A DNA stretch of 64,000 bases from Archegozetes longisetosus. Its lineage: Eukaryota > Arthropoda > Arachnida > Sarcoptiformes > Trhypochthoniidae. Position numbers and translations under genes: made by a program. This document shows, one piece after another, positions 10,848 through 21,610 of the stretch (position 1 is the first letter of the stretch; each line of letters begins with the position of its first letter). Under the pieces are notes generated by a model. That model saw only the letters and a program-made list of their open reading frames with translations, made no database searches and was not told the DNA's origin. The DNA lies in assembly GCA_018873245.2 (NCBI GenBank), contig JAEMBT020000009.1:4636242-4700241 (forward strand), written 5' to 3'.

Positions 10848-11640
10848 TATAACAATTTTAAATGGTACTGTATTTTATGAAAGAAAAGATTAATGACGTT
10901 GTTCTACACAACTACATTCCTTATTGTATAATTATAAATACTATTAGACATAAAAGTGTTAAATACGCTGAATCATCGCATAATGTACATGTAATTCATC
11001 TTATAGAAGTAGAATTAATGTGTTTATCGTATCTGATTGCTACTCGTTGCTTGTTGCACATTGAAACAGAAATAATTTGATATCAAAGTGCCAATAAGTA
11101 CTGTGTACCTAAGTAGTTATCTGACATTTTAAATTAAATAGTAGACACTTTGAACTTTAATATTTTTTATTACTATTTAAGCCAACAATACAAGCGAAAC
11201 CAGTAGGAAATAACTATTTTCTTTGAGTTCGGACCCAAACAATTTTAAGGAGGACAAGGACAGCTTCTTTGTCTCCTATATAAAAACCTTTGAAAAGTTT
11301 GATCGAAAACTTCCAAGTCAACAAATGTATTTTTTGGAATCCCCACTATTCTATACAGCAGACTTAAATTTGAAAATCTCAAGTCCAAATACATTAAGAT
11401 TTATAGTAAAACTATTTTATCCTGTCAGAAATGTCCTATGGGTTCTTTGTTATTTTACGAAGGTTGATCGTGAAAATTTCGTATTTTTGGTTAATTTTAG
11501 AAAGTAAGAACTCATAGTGTCGTACTGTTTCAGAACCATAGTAGCGAAATACGACAGTTTTAGGTTACTTTTTGCAGTATTTTAGTTCAAATTCCATACA
11601 AAACGACATTAAAAGTTCAATTTTTAGGACTTTTACTAAT
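10848..11640. other. AT-rich region upstream of the RING gene
   Basis: It presumably includes the promoter of the minus-strand gene starting at 10847, but no motif can be singled out. Open frames at 10862-11080 and 11223-11507 (the latter without an ATG start) have no recognised homology. Confidence 0.4.
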
Positions 11641-11799
11641 AGTTTTGGAAGGTTGATTAAAGTACGAGGCCGTACGAAGGGGTGATGCGTTAAGTAATTG
11701 CTATCTTCGATGATGTTATCTGATATTTTTATGCTTAAAATTTGTGAAAATAGAGATATTTGACTGAATTTCTGAGGGTCGTAGACTCATACTTTTGTG

Positions 11800-11935
11800 C
11801 GCCCCAGAGTAGTACGCTACTGATACACTACTCATAATCAGTTCTCTGTGTTCGTGCTCGGGCAAAATTTGGTGCTCAGTGCTCGCTTTTTGAAGGTGCT
11901 CGAGCACCGAGCATCAACTGAGCACTGCGTCCAAA
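11800..11935. repeat. GTGCTC/GAGCAC-rich segment, possible hAT end
   Basis: About 135 bp with repeated GTGCTC and its complement GAGCAC, including GTGCTCGAGCACCGAGCAT. Its composition parallels the GAGCCT and GGCCGG arrays at other hAT ends in the window. No transposase is adjacent, so it may be a solo end or a MITE. Confidence 0.4.
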
Positions 11936-12814
11936 CTTTTTGTCAATTGAAATGTTTATATAAAATTATATTTTAAAGATGTAATCATAAACATATGTAA
12001 TGAGAAATATTTAAAACGTCAAAAGTGATACCAATTGCCATTCAAGTAATTGCTTAATAATAATTAGTTAATGTCATTTTCCAATAAAAAAGGGAGTTAT
12101 TTTAAAAAGAATGAAAATAACTATTGAATACTGATTTTAAAATTAAATTTAAGTTTGTTTAGATTTGATATTAGTACTAAAATTTAATATTAATATAAAA
12201 TCTAAAGTCATTTAATGCTAATTAAACTTTTAGAATGAGTTCTCGAAGTGAAAGAAGTGATGACATAGCTATCGATATACAGAAGTGACAGTATATACGA
12301 CAGTGATACAGAAATAGAGTGATCAAGCGTCCAGTTTTGAGCTGAGTAAATAAATATTTCTATCGCAAATCTTATTAATAATTCAGTGTTAATAGATTCT
12401 AAGCTAACAGAATTTAATCTATTGAAATTTTTTGTCTTTAATTTCTTGTTCAGAACTCTACAATCATGTTGAAGATAACTCAATCTACTCAATGCTGCAA
12501 AATCAAGGATGAAACTTAATTAATTTCAAAGTTGAAATTTTGTAGCTTTTAATATTTATTGAGCCCTGTAAATAAATTTAAAAACTAAGAAAATCTCAAA
12601 GGGGGTACACTTCACTACTTTTTGTCCAGTTGTCTTGATTGGGTCCTACAAGGTTTGGTGACCCTATACACAAGTGGAAAAGGAAGACAAATGAAAAAAG
12701 TGACTTTCATTAATGACATTAATGAAAATTTGCTTAAATGCAATATTATAAGCAGAAGTATCCCAACAGTTTTAAAAACTTTACGAAATGACATCTAAAT
12801 GTAATAGAGAAGTA
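11936..12814. other. AT-rich spacer
   Basis: No supported feature. The 94-codon minus ORF at 12208-12492 lacks recognisable motifs. Confidence 0.45.
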
Positions 12815-14687
12815 TTAATACTTCTCTTCAGTTTGAGATATAATTTTGAGGTCCCTATCTATTTTATAAAGCTTCCTAATAAAGTGCTTAAAATCATAAC
12901 CTGAGCCATTATGGAAGAAAACTGGTATCTTTAATGAGGTTCTCACTCTGAGATTGCAACTTTGATGAGCAGCTCCTCTAAATTTTCCAGTTACATAACA
13001 ATGGTCTCTAACATTTATATCATCTTTAGTAAACTCTTTTTTACAAAAGTGACACTCTTTTGCATCTTTAAAGTTTAATATATCATCCTTATTAAGTTGT
13101 GGTTTGTTAAATTTTTCTAGTCGTTCAAGAAGTAACTCATTCAACTTCCTTCCTCTATGAGAGTTTTTACAAATTTATTCATTGTATCTTTAGCGGAGTT
13201 ACCTGTATATTTTTTTTAAAGTTGTTATAAAGCGTCAAGCCTACATCTTTGAAACTACTACTAAGAAACTATAAGCACAAGCCTCGTGTCGAACTTTCAA
13301 TCTTTTATGATTTAATTTTCTTAAAACAGCTTCTAAATCAGCGTAATGCACCGAAGAAACTCTTATAGTCTTGTATAAGTCCTTAAACTTTAAAATCTTA
13401 TCCTCAACTTTAGGAAGAATAGGAAGAGCTTTCTCATTATCAAAGTAGTGATCACATAAAGCTTGATGTCTTCTGAATACTTCTATGTTTTCTGTATGAT
13501 AGAAACATCCTTCAATACAAATTGATGATGTTCATATTTCGTTATTTGATCTCTAACTAATTTTGGTAAGTTTTTTATATAAACGTAATGAGACTTACCT
13601 TCCTCTTGTACTAAAAGTAAGTTTACATGATCTGACTTCTTTTCATCTTAAGAACAAGTTAAATAGGGTTGTATACTCTTTCCATTGACTACATATAAGT
13701 TTATTGATATATTATTCTGTTTACAAAACTCTTTTATATCATCCACTTCAACAGGAAATTTGATGTTAGTAAAGTCACATTCGTTATTCCACTTACTATA
13801 CCACGATCTCTTTCACGATGGTGAGTAATTTCATCCTTATGTTCATGATACTGTAAACAATATTTAAAACATTTTTTATCTTCATTCTTAATATTAATTG
13901 TAACCTTTTTATTTTAAATCCATTCTGGTAGTTCGATATGAGAAGAACCTGATAGTGGCTTATAGTCTCTTAGTTTGAAGTCAACACTAACAGCATTAAC
14001 TAAGTACCAATACCTTTCGTTGTTATCCCAACATTCTATCTTTTCATGAATTTCGCTCAGAAGATCTCTATAATAGAATCCTCTATCTCATCCTCTATAA
14101 GAATTACTTTATTTTTAGAAGGTATTATTATTTTTTCAAAATCTTGTCTTCCAGTTGCTGGATGAAAATTTCTAAGTTTACCTTTTAACACTATCTGCAA
14201 CTTTACTGTTGTTTTATGCTCCAAAATATCTTTCATTCTTTCAAACATTAATTCTAGTAATTCTTCAATGAGAACAAACTGAATTAACCTCATTCTTTGG
14301 AGTTATTGTTAACGTTAAGAAACATCTCTCCAATGCTTCCTCCGGCTTTTTCAATATAATCATTTGTCTCAAAGTCAATATCTTAAAAGTTTCTTTTTCT
14401 TTGTCTTATAATGTTAAAGGATCTAACTTTTCCTTTCAATTAATCTTTAAGAAACTTTGTTTCTTTTTGTGAAGAAGTGGTTTAAGATGATTAGCCCACT
14501 CATTCTCTGGTACATCAACATTACAAATACTAGTGTTTTATTAGAACTTGTTCAGGTTGTACTGCATCGGATATCACTTCTCTTCGTTCTTGTACAGCAT
14601 CTAAATTTTTTTTAGTTTTTATGTGTTTACTCCAATTTTTTTAGATACATCTAAATTGCAGATATCACATCTTCTCTTTTCAGTCAT
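12815..14687 (-). pseudogene. Polinton/Maverick protein-primed DNA polymerase B, N-terminal part, decayed
   Basis: A start-like ATG at 14687 begins a zinc-finger-like segment (CDICNLDVSKK). Broken stretches follow at 14057-14293 and around 13560-13600 (YVYIKNLPKLV). The best-preserved piece, 12815-13144, contains a CHFCKKEF knuckle, the RDHCYVTGKFRGAAHQSCN motif and FFHNGSGYDFKHFI. These match the exonuclease region of Polinton protein-primed polymerases. Polintons are virus-like self-synthesising transposons. Stops and frameshifts are many and the polymerase palm is absent, so this is an inactive fragment. No integrase, ATPase or capsid gene was found beside it. Confidence 0.85.
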
Positions 14688-14716
14688 TTGTTTAGTTTAA
14701 ACTTTTCAAGGTATTA

Positions 14717-16120
14717 AGGGCTGTGCAATATATTATGTGTTTCTTTAAACTTTAATAATATTAGAGAAAGTCAGAACACTTTAATGAAGATTTATACAGA
14801 TTATCTGTAAATATTGTATTTTTTATTTGTTTTCTTTAATCGGTACCAAAACCGCTCTATACCCAATCGCGCGCAACTTTCCTTTGATACTACTCATTAG
14901 TTGTGCAGAATTTTGTGCTACTTTCTTTGATATTTGTCGCCACGTTCTTTTAAAAGAAGTCAGATCTTTTGGTACATTTTTGAGTTTTCAGTATTCAGTT
15001 TTGGATAATGACCAATATCTCTCAATAGGACGCGCCTGCGGTGCGTTAGAAGCGTTAGGATGATGTCTAAAGACAGGTTGAAAGCCTAAGTGGTCAGTCG
15101 ATAAAGTGGACAAGTTCTATAACCCGGAATCATCAGTTCGAATTACTGGATCTAAATTACTCATACCATGGTCTTCGATACAATACATTAACCCTTCGTC
15201 ACAACTGTGGGGTAAAATGTTCCCAAGTTTGGCTTTTAAAATCTCGCAAAATTCAACAAAACGCCGTTAATTCTTGAGAATTTAGGTATTTCTCGGTCAT
15301 ATATCTGGCTTTGAATGACAAAAAATTCGATTAATTTAGACTTATAGCTTTATTTTTAAAAAAATTGTCTGTCAACATGTTTGGCTGAGGACAGAAATTT
15401 CCCTTAACATCGCAGTGCTTTGTATTTACTATATGTGTCGCAGTACTGTAATGTCGCTACTAGCAATTTGAACCGCTGATGACGCTGTAGCAAATAATAA
15501 CTAAAAATTAATTAATTAGTAAATTTAAACTTCGAAAATAAGGGGTAACCTTGATTCTGAAAGCATTCAGTCTAACCTAGAACAGATATAAAGGGTGGAA
15601 AACGTGGGGTAACATATTACTCCACAGTTAATTTTACGTTTTCGAAAGTTAAGTTGTGACGAAGGGTTAAGAAACAAAAGTTAGGAGTCCGGACAAGAAA
15701 ATACTGTTTTGGCCCGAAATGGCCACTAGCCATTATCCTAACGTACAGGAATGGCATCGATTTCATTAGAAAAGAGTACAACGCGCCTAACGTACCGCAG
15801 GCGCGTCCTATTGAGAGATATTGGTCATTATGCAAAACTGAATACCGAAAACTCAAAAATGTACCAAAAAATCTGACTTCTTTTAAAAGAAAGTGGCGAC
15901 AAATATCAAAGAAAGTAGCACAAAATTCTGCACAACAACTAATGAGTAATATCAAAGGAAAGTTGCGCGCGATTAGGTATAGAGCGGTATTGGCACCGAT
16001 TAAAGAAAAAAAATAACAAATTCAATATTTACAGATAATTTGTATAAATTTTCATTAAAATGTTCTGACTTTCTAATATTATTAAAGTTTTAAAAAGCAC
16101 CTAATATATTGCACAGCCCT
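14717..16120. mobile_element. Inverted Tc1/mariner composite with two facing transposase C-termini
   Basis: TA-flanked ends AGGGCTGTGCAATATATTA lie at 14717 and, inverted, end at 16120. Left arm 14717 to about 15070 and right arm about 15690 to 16120 are inverted copies of the same transposase 3' end. The plus copy (to the stop near 16016) reads QARPIERYWSLCK ... LTSFKRKWRQISKK, a Tc1-type C-terminus. The minus copy has a deletion of about 40 bp near 15060. Neither arm has the first catalytic block. The middle (15100-15690) is different sequence shared with 63640-64000. Confidence 0.8.
15190..15670. repeat. Dispersed repeat also present at 63640-64000
   Basis: AACCCTTCGTCACAACTTAAC, the palindrome-like GTGGGGTAACATWTTACYCCAC, the motif GCTACAGCGTCATCA and the word pair around TATATCTGRCT all recur at the right end of the window, mostly in inverted orientation. 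A second AACCCTTCGTCACAACT copy at about 15189 shows internal rearrangement. Likely a transposon family of unknown class. Confidence 0.6.
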
Positions 16121-16550
16121 TATAAAACTCTAGACTTCCACTTTTGGTACTCGTGGTTGAAAAATTTGTATTAAATTGGGACAACCGTTCAATAATTATA
16201 AACCTTTAATTTCAAATTCACCTAACAAATCCATTTTAATTAAAAATTGGCCCTTTAACGAATCAATTTTTTGATGAAACATGTTTTTAAGCATTTGTAA
16301 ACCTTTAAACTTAGAATTACTCATCAAAAATTTATTGCCTAATCTAGTTATACAATATTTTTCTTCGATCAATTTTAAAACAAAAACTTAAAATTTAACG
16401 GTTAATTATTGGGATTGAATCAATACGAAATAATTTTCGAGATTCGAACGATTCTCTAGGTACCCCTCGATCCAGACTCGAGAAGTCATACCATGGCATA
16501 GGAATAAATCACTTAATAATCAATAGAATCACATTTTAAATAAACCAAAT

Positions 16551-16583
<33 letters not shown>

Positions 16584-16590
16584 ACTATAT
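16121..16590. other. AT-rich spacer ending in a CA microsatellite
   Basis: No gene is seen. Confidence 0.5.
16553..16582. repeat. (AC)n microsatellite
   Basis: About 15 perfect AC units, next to the Tc1 remnant. Confidence 0.95.
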
Positions 16591-17280
16591 ACATTGAATC
16601 TAACGTTTCGTTGGACCTCCTTTGCTAGTAATGGTTTCAAATATACGACTTGGCATAGAATTGACTAAATTTTGAAGAACTTGAAGCGATACTTGTACCC
16701 AACTACCATTTATTCCTTGTTTAGGCTGCTAAACTGACTGATATTGCTTGCCATTTGAATAGACATCCCTAACTAATGTTCTCGATAAGTTATGACCAGA
16801 GTCTCTATTTAATTGGAAATCCTACTTTTTTCTCAATTGTCTAAAACATTGGAAGTAGTGAAACGAGCACCGATTATATGATTATTAACGAAATAAGACT
16901 ATGTTGATGTTCCCATAAGCCCAACTTTTGGCTAATGAGTCCTATTTTTCCTATTTTACCTATTAATTCCACTTAATCCCTATAAATCAAACTTTCCAGT
17001 ATTTGACTCAAAAATTCAAATAAAAGCTTTTGTTCATTTTTTTAGAAATAAAACCTGATTAAAGTATTTCGCATTTCTCAGGTAATAAGGATTAAGTAGT
17101 GGTTTTGACTGACAATAACAGTTTGACTAAATATCACGGCAGCTGTTGTGGTCAATCTGCATCTTTAGTTAGTTTTTACAGTTTGAGTATAGATCTAATT
17201 TTGAATTTAATCATTCAAAAAATAGGTTTTATCTAACTCATCATTGTTGAATATAATTAACTTAAATTGAATCATTAATT

Positions 17281-17463
17281 ATGTCTAAAGATAAAACATC
17301 TATAAAATCAAAACTAAACATGATTGTTAGAAAATATCCGAAAGAATTAGAAATAGTTGGCGTGAAATTAATGTGTAAATTGTGCGTTAGTGAAATATCA
17401 TTCACTCATAAACATAGAAATTATAACGTCGATCATCACTTCAAGACTAAAAAACATCAGTAA
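17281..17463 (+). pseudogene. hAT transposase N-terminal zinc-finger fragment
   Basis: A 60-codon ORF from an ATG: MSKDKTSIKSKLNMIV, then LMCKLCVSEISF ... HHFKTKKHQ. This is a C-x2-C ... H-x5-H finger like those of CGBP/ZBED-type hAT proteins. It ends just before a deletion that removes the catalytic core. Confidence 0.7.
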
Positions 17464-17577
17464 AGTGATAGCTTCGGCTAAAGATTTAGTTAAAAGCAAT
17501 ACTTTGGAAAACAGTTTGATTGAAATAAGAGGAATGAGTTTTTAACTGAAGCTATTTCTGAATTACAAAATCAAGGA

Positions 17578-17871
17578 TTGAAATCTTGTAAACAATTGGA
17601 GATCATAGAATCAGTGAAAGATCAGCTCAGTGGAAGTTCATTAGCGAAACTCGAAAAATCTTTGCTTAAGAATCCGGATTTGAAAAAGTTTATGGATGGA
17701 GAAAATGACTATGAATTCAGATATAACAAGAGATTCGCTTCATTAGTTTCAGTAGATTTTGAGCGCTCTTTTTCATTATATAAAGATATTCTTTCAAATA
17801 AACGTCAAAATGTGACTACAAAAACGATAGAACATTTAAATGTTATTTCTTTTAATGACTATTTAATGTAA
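17578..17871 (+). pseudogene. hAT transposase C-terminal dimerisation fragment
   Basis: A 97-codon open stretch with no true start. SVDFERSFSLYKDILSNKRQ is the hallmark of the hAT C-terminal dimerisation motif (S-x-E/D-R-x-F-S). Its stop lies about 150 bp before the right terminal repeat. Together with 17281-17463 it shows that this copy kept the DNA-binding and dimerisation ends but lost the DDE core. Confidence 0.85.
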
Positions 17872-18434
17872 AGAAAAATTAATAAACATTTGATAAGTCT
17901 TATGCCTTAAAATTGAATAAGATTGAATTTTTGAGTCCTATTTTTAAGTCCTATTTTTTCCTCTTTTAAGTTCATTAATCCTACCAATTTTACAAGTTTT
18001 TAGCCCTATTAAATAGAGACTCTGGTTATGACTCGGATTCAAATCCAGAGAAACAGTTGGCCAGCCAATCAGAGTCGGTTTGTTCAGCGTAAGCCATGCT
18101 TTGTACTGATGAGAAGTGTGAATTGGTGCATTATCGTGCTGTAAAACCCAGTTTTCACTGACAATTCGCCGACCAAATGCATACAGAGTATATCAAAGCA
18201 ATCTAAAGACTTCATCTGATGACTTGCGAATGCGATATTAGCCATTCCATTATTTCCAGACACCATAATTGAACCGCCGCCAAAGTTACGTATAGAGAGA
18301 TTTTTTTTATTTCTTCTCAAAATGCGCCAATAACTATGAAAACCGTTCAGATCATTGAGATTAATTCCTTTTTTATCACTGAAAATGACATGCTATCGCT
18401 CTTCAGTGTAACTCATGTTATTTTTCGCAATTTG

Positions 18435-19060
18435 AGATTAAAACAATTCTCTCTATACGGAATGGCTAATATCGCAATCGCAAGTCATCAGGTGAAGTCT
18501 TCAGATTGCTTTGATATACTATGTATGCATTTGGTACCACTTGGTCGGCGAATTAGCAGTGAAAACTGGGTTTTACAGCACGATAATGCACCAATTCACA
18601 CTTCTTATCAGTATTATTATTCCAACTTAAGGACGGAAAAAATAGAGTGACATCTAATGCCTAGAGCATAAAACAGAACCAAAGTTTTAGTAGAACAGAA
18701 CTAAAGTTTCAAAAGTTAGTATAGTATTTGTTTCAGGTTTAGTGCATTAGATGTCACTTTATTTTTTCCGTCCTTAAGTTGGAATAATAATACAAAGAAT
18801 GACTTACGCTGAACAAAGCAACTCTAATTGGCTGGCCAACTGTTTCTCTGGATTTGAATCCGAGTCATAACTTATCGAGAACATTAGTTAGGGATGTCTA
18901 TTCAAATGGCAAGCAATATCAGTCAGTTCAGCAGTCTAAACAGGGAATAAATGGTAGTTGGGTACAAGTATCGCCTCAAATTCTTCAAAATTTAGTCAAT
19001 TCTATGCCAAGTCGTATATTTGAAACTATTACTAGCAAAGGAGGTCCAACGAAATGTTAG
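18435..19060 (+). pseudogene. Tc1-like transposase, plus-strand C-terminal copy interrupted by a MITE
   Basis: From about 18440 it reads YGMANIAIASHQVKS, FDILCMHLVPLGRR and NWVLQHDNAPIHTSYQY, with the second catalytic Asp in HDNAPIH. It stops at the MITE (18614-18790), then continues through GWPTVSLDLNPSHNL to SMPSRIFETITSKGGPTKC, ending at 19060. It is nearly the mirror image of the minus copy to the left. The N-terminal part is missing, so it cannot work alone. Confidence 0.82.
18614..18790. mobile_element. 177-bp MITE with TA target duplication
   Basis: Inverted ends TTATTATTCCAACTTAAGG are flanked by TA at 18612-18613 and 18791-18792. The arms extend to TGACATCTAATGC, about 45 bp with few mismatches. 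It interrupts the Tc1 coding sequence at a TA, as expected of a Tc1/mariner-mobilised MITE. Confidence 0.88.
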
Positions 19061-20066
19061 ATTTAATCTTTTAATGGATTTTAAGCGAATTTTTTAAACT
19101 GGTTTTATAGTTGTGAAAAGTGTATTTTAGCGTTAAGTTACATTATGCAGACACCAATGAATGTAACTCGAAATTTGATAAATTTTCTCTTTTAACTTGA
19201 TTTTTGATGTATTATTACGAAATTTCATTAAATTACCTAATTCTGTTCAAATGTTATTCGAAAAGTTCGAGTAGTTTTATAGTTATGAAAATGACTGTAT
19301 ATAGACAGCGTATTGCATATCTCATAATATGAGAGGATAAAGAAAGACTACATAAACATCAAATTTTCAAGAGTTTCTAGACTAGAAAAAATTAAAGCAC
19401 ATGATAATATTCCTGATTTGAATTCCTGTGATCAAGACGGCATCATTAGAATTAAGAGGTCGAATAATAGCAAAAGATTTACAGATGAGCTAATTTGAAA
19501 GTTACTTATGATTAAGATAATCTTAAAATTAGTTTTAAAAATGCCGCCATTTGAAATAAGAAGTATAAGAAGTAATTAGAATTGTTAGAAAGTTGTCATT
19601 AAACTCGGGGGTAACATTATATAATACGAAGACATCTAAATGTGGTTCACTTTTCAACAGACCAAAATAAATTAAAATTTAAAAATGAAACTATATAAAT
19701 TTTTGAAATTTAAATTAACGTTTTAAGGTAATATTGATTATTGTGTTAATTAAATTTATTCATCAAGCTATACATAATCTTCGATGATAATAATTTCCAT
19801 TCTTCTGATTGGCCTTATAGCTAGTCAAGATATAATTACATTATTTCAGAGAGAAGAAAAATCTATTGCTAACACTTAAAAGTCTAAAATATCGAGTTCA
19901 ACATGTATTCATTTAAAGAAATCATTAGACTTAAGCTAGATGTTATCGCAAAATCACTTTTATTTGTAGTTTGATATGATCAAAGTTATAAAGCTCATAA
20001 ATTTGAAGTTTATTGTCCATTAATCGTTATTTTGCATAGTTTTTGTTGTAAGAACGCTTGATAACG
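19061..20066. other. Spacer downstream of PARG
   Basis: About 1 kb of AT-rich DNA with no recognised feature. It should include the PARG 3' untranslated region. Confidence 0.5.
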
Positions 20067-21610
20067 TTAAATTAATTGTGTATCTGGAGTTAAGCTTTTA
20101 ACAAAACTTATAGTATGCTGAAACAAATCACATTGATAATTATACTGTTGCTCGTAAGAAATAACTGCTTTGTATAAGAGACTGACATTACAGTTTAATG
20201 ATTTGATTTGATAATAAAAATTTAGTATTTCTGTTGCAAAATCCTCTTTAATTTTGCATAATACCAATTCGCGTTCACATTCTGATGCTGCAATCAATTG
20301 AATGATTGTTTTGAGTTTGTAATCACCTTTGAATACTCCGCATCCCCACAAACCTGATGCGATCGGAAGTTTTATATTGAAATCTCTCTCCACGAAACCA
20401 CAAAAACATTTGTTTAGTTCACGATTTACAGATTCGAAACTATATTGCATAGTTGGACTTCTGCTGAAATCTAATGCATCCATAGCAACGATAGTCGTTT
20501 GTTTTCTTTGATATTCATCAAACTTTGTATCGTCAACGGTATTACCATTAAATTTAAAAGAGTTTCCATATCCTGATACTGAGTTGAATCGTTCACATCC
20601 TGTTATGATAAGGACTTCATTATCTGAAAGCTTTTCAGTAAACAATCGTGAAATAATCAATTCAGGATATATTGAGAACAAGATCTCTTCCATAACACTT
20701 CCGCCGTCCAATATTCCACCGCCGATATACTTGTTAGCGAAATCAATTTTAAGCATTCTTTTCTGATCCTGAATTAACTCATTAGTGATACTTAATTTAT
20801 TTAGTTGTTTTGTAGATTGTATCCAATTGGGTATCTCGATTTCCAACAGAAATCTCCGTTCAAAGCTGACGACACCTCTTGGAGTGTTACTTAAAACACG
20901 ATTGAAGTAATTCATAATACACTTCAACTTTTCTACTTTTATATGATTATCGCCAAAATGTCTCATTGAAAATAGGCTAAATTCAAATTATGAATTGTTA
21001 GTTGTAAACAAAAACAGAAATTTTACCTTATAAAGTTAATATCAGGATAATTCATTAGTCTTGTATCGCCTCTGTTCCGATCAGTAAACGTGCAGAAGAA
21101 AGCATTGGCCATCAGACATGATATCTGTTGTTGACTTAAGAAAAGGGTTACATTTTCATTTCGACGCAATAATGGTATCGGTTGTGTCACAATACATGGC
21201 AAACGGAGTGTCAATTGAACTAAATTAGATATGTCTATTTGCGATACTCTTTCTTTCATGAACTCATATAAAACACCAAAATTAAATTCATACGCTATGT
21301 TCGGATTGTAATTTCGAATTACTTTTTCAATTGCTTTCAGACTACCAATCTGATGAAGTTCACGCTTAACGATATTCCATTTGAGATATAAATGATTCCA
21401 ACTATCTGCTAATCTATCTCTCTCACTCCATGGCATCTTAACATAATTATGAACCGTATCTTTTTCATGACGTTCCTTTGGATACGAAGAAGGCGTCTCA
21501 TTTGTTTTGATTGGTATCTTAAATAGAAATTTACAATCTGATTTTGTTTTTAAATTTAATTCTTTTATGAATTTTTTAGAAGGCGAATCATATGGATTAT
21601 ACTCTGCCAT
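20067..21610 (-). CDS. PARG: Poly(ADP-ribose) glycohydrolase
   Basis: Two exons, 21027-21610 and 20067-20976, joined across a 50-bp intron with GT/AG ends (donor GTAAAA). The product is about 497 residues from the ATG at 21610. The N-terminal helical domain contains TQPIPLL and LSQQQISCLMANAFFCTF, and the splice falls in NYPDINF. The macrodomain-like catalytic part carries the PARG signature at about residues 280-292 (GGG-x8-EE), with both catalytic glutamates present, then GCERFNSVSGYG and GLWGCGVFKGD. PARG removes poly(ADP-ribose) chains from proteins after DNA-damage signalling by PARPs. The long disordered N-terminus of vertebrate PARG is absent. All key residues visible here are intact, so it should be active. 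Confidence 0.95.

Larger units (their letters stand above)
16797..18024 (+). mobile_element. Internally deleted hAT element with perfect 8-bp target duplication
   Basis: A 1228-bp element flanked by GTTATGAC at 16789-16796 and 18025-18032. Terminal inverted repeats read CAGAGTCTCTATTTAAT. Subterminal DNA at both ends is built from CCTATTTTT-like words (16940-16990 and 17930-18010). Only the first and last parts of the transposase remain inside, so it is a non-autonomous deletion derivative. Confidence 0.92.
16590..18430 (-). pseudogene. Tc1-like transposase, minus-strand copy split by a hAT insertion
   Basis: Reading leftward from about 18425, HVIFSDKKGINLNDLNGFHS gives the first catalytic block of a Tc1 DDE enzyme, followed by RRNKKNLSIRNFGGGSIMVSG. 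A central part leads to GWPTVSLDLNPSHNL near 18035, the degraded third-Asp region. The gene then breaks at the 8-bp duplication GTTATGAC and resumes at 16796 to about 16600, ending in WVQVSPQILQNLVNSMPSR. Removal of the inserted hAT would bring the two pieces together. Stops and small deletions make it inactive. It faces a plus-strand copy across about 18435. Confidence 0.82.

Noticed and set aside
14827..15063. 78-codon plus ORF with a Cys-rich hydrophobic look
   Set aside because: It is the antisense frame of the minus-strand Tc1 transposase C-terminus; the same artefact appears on the other strand at 15617-15955.
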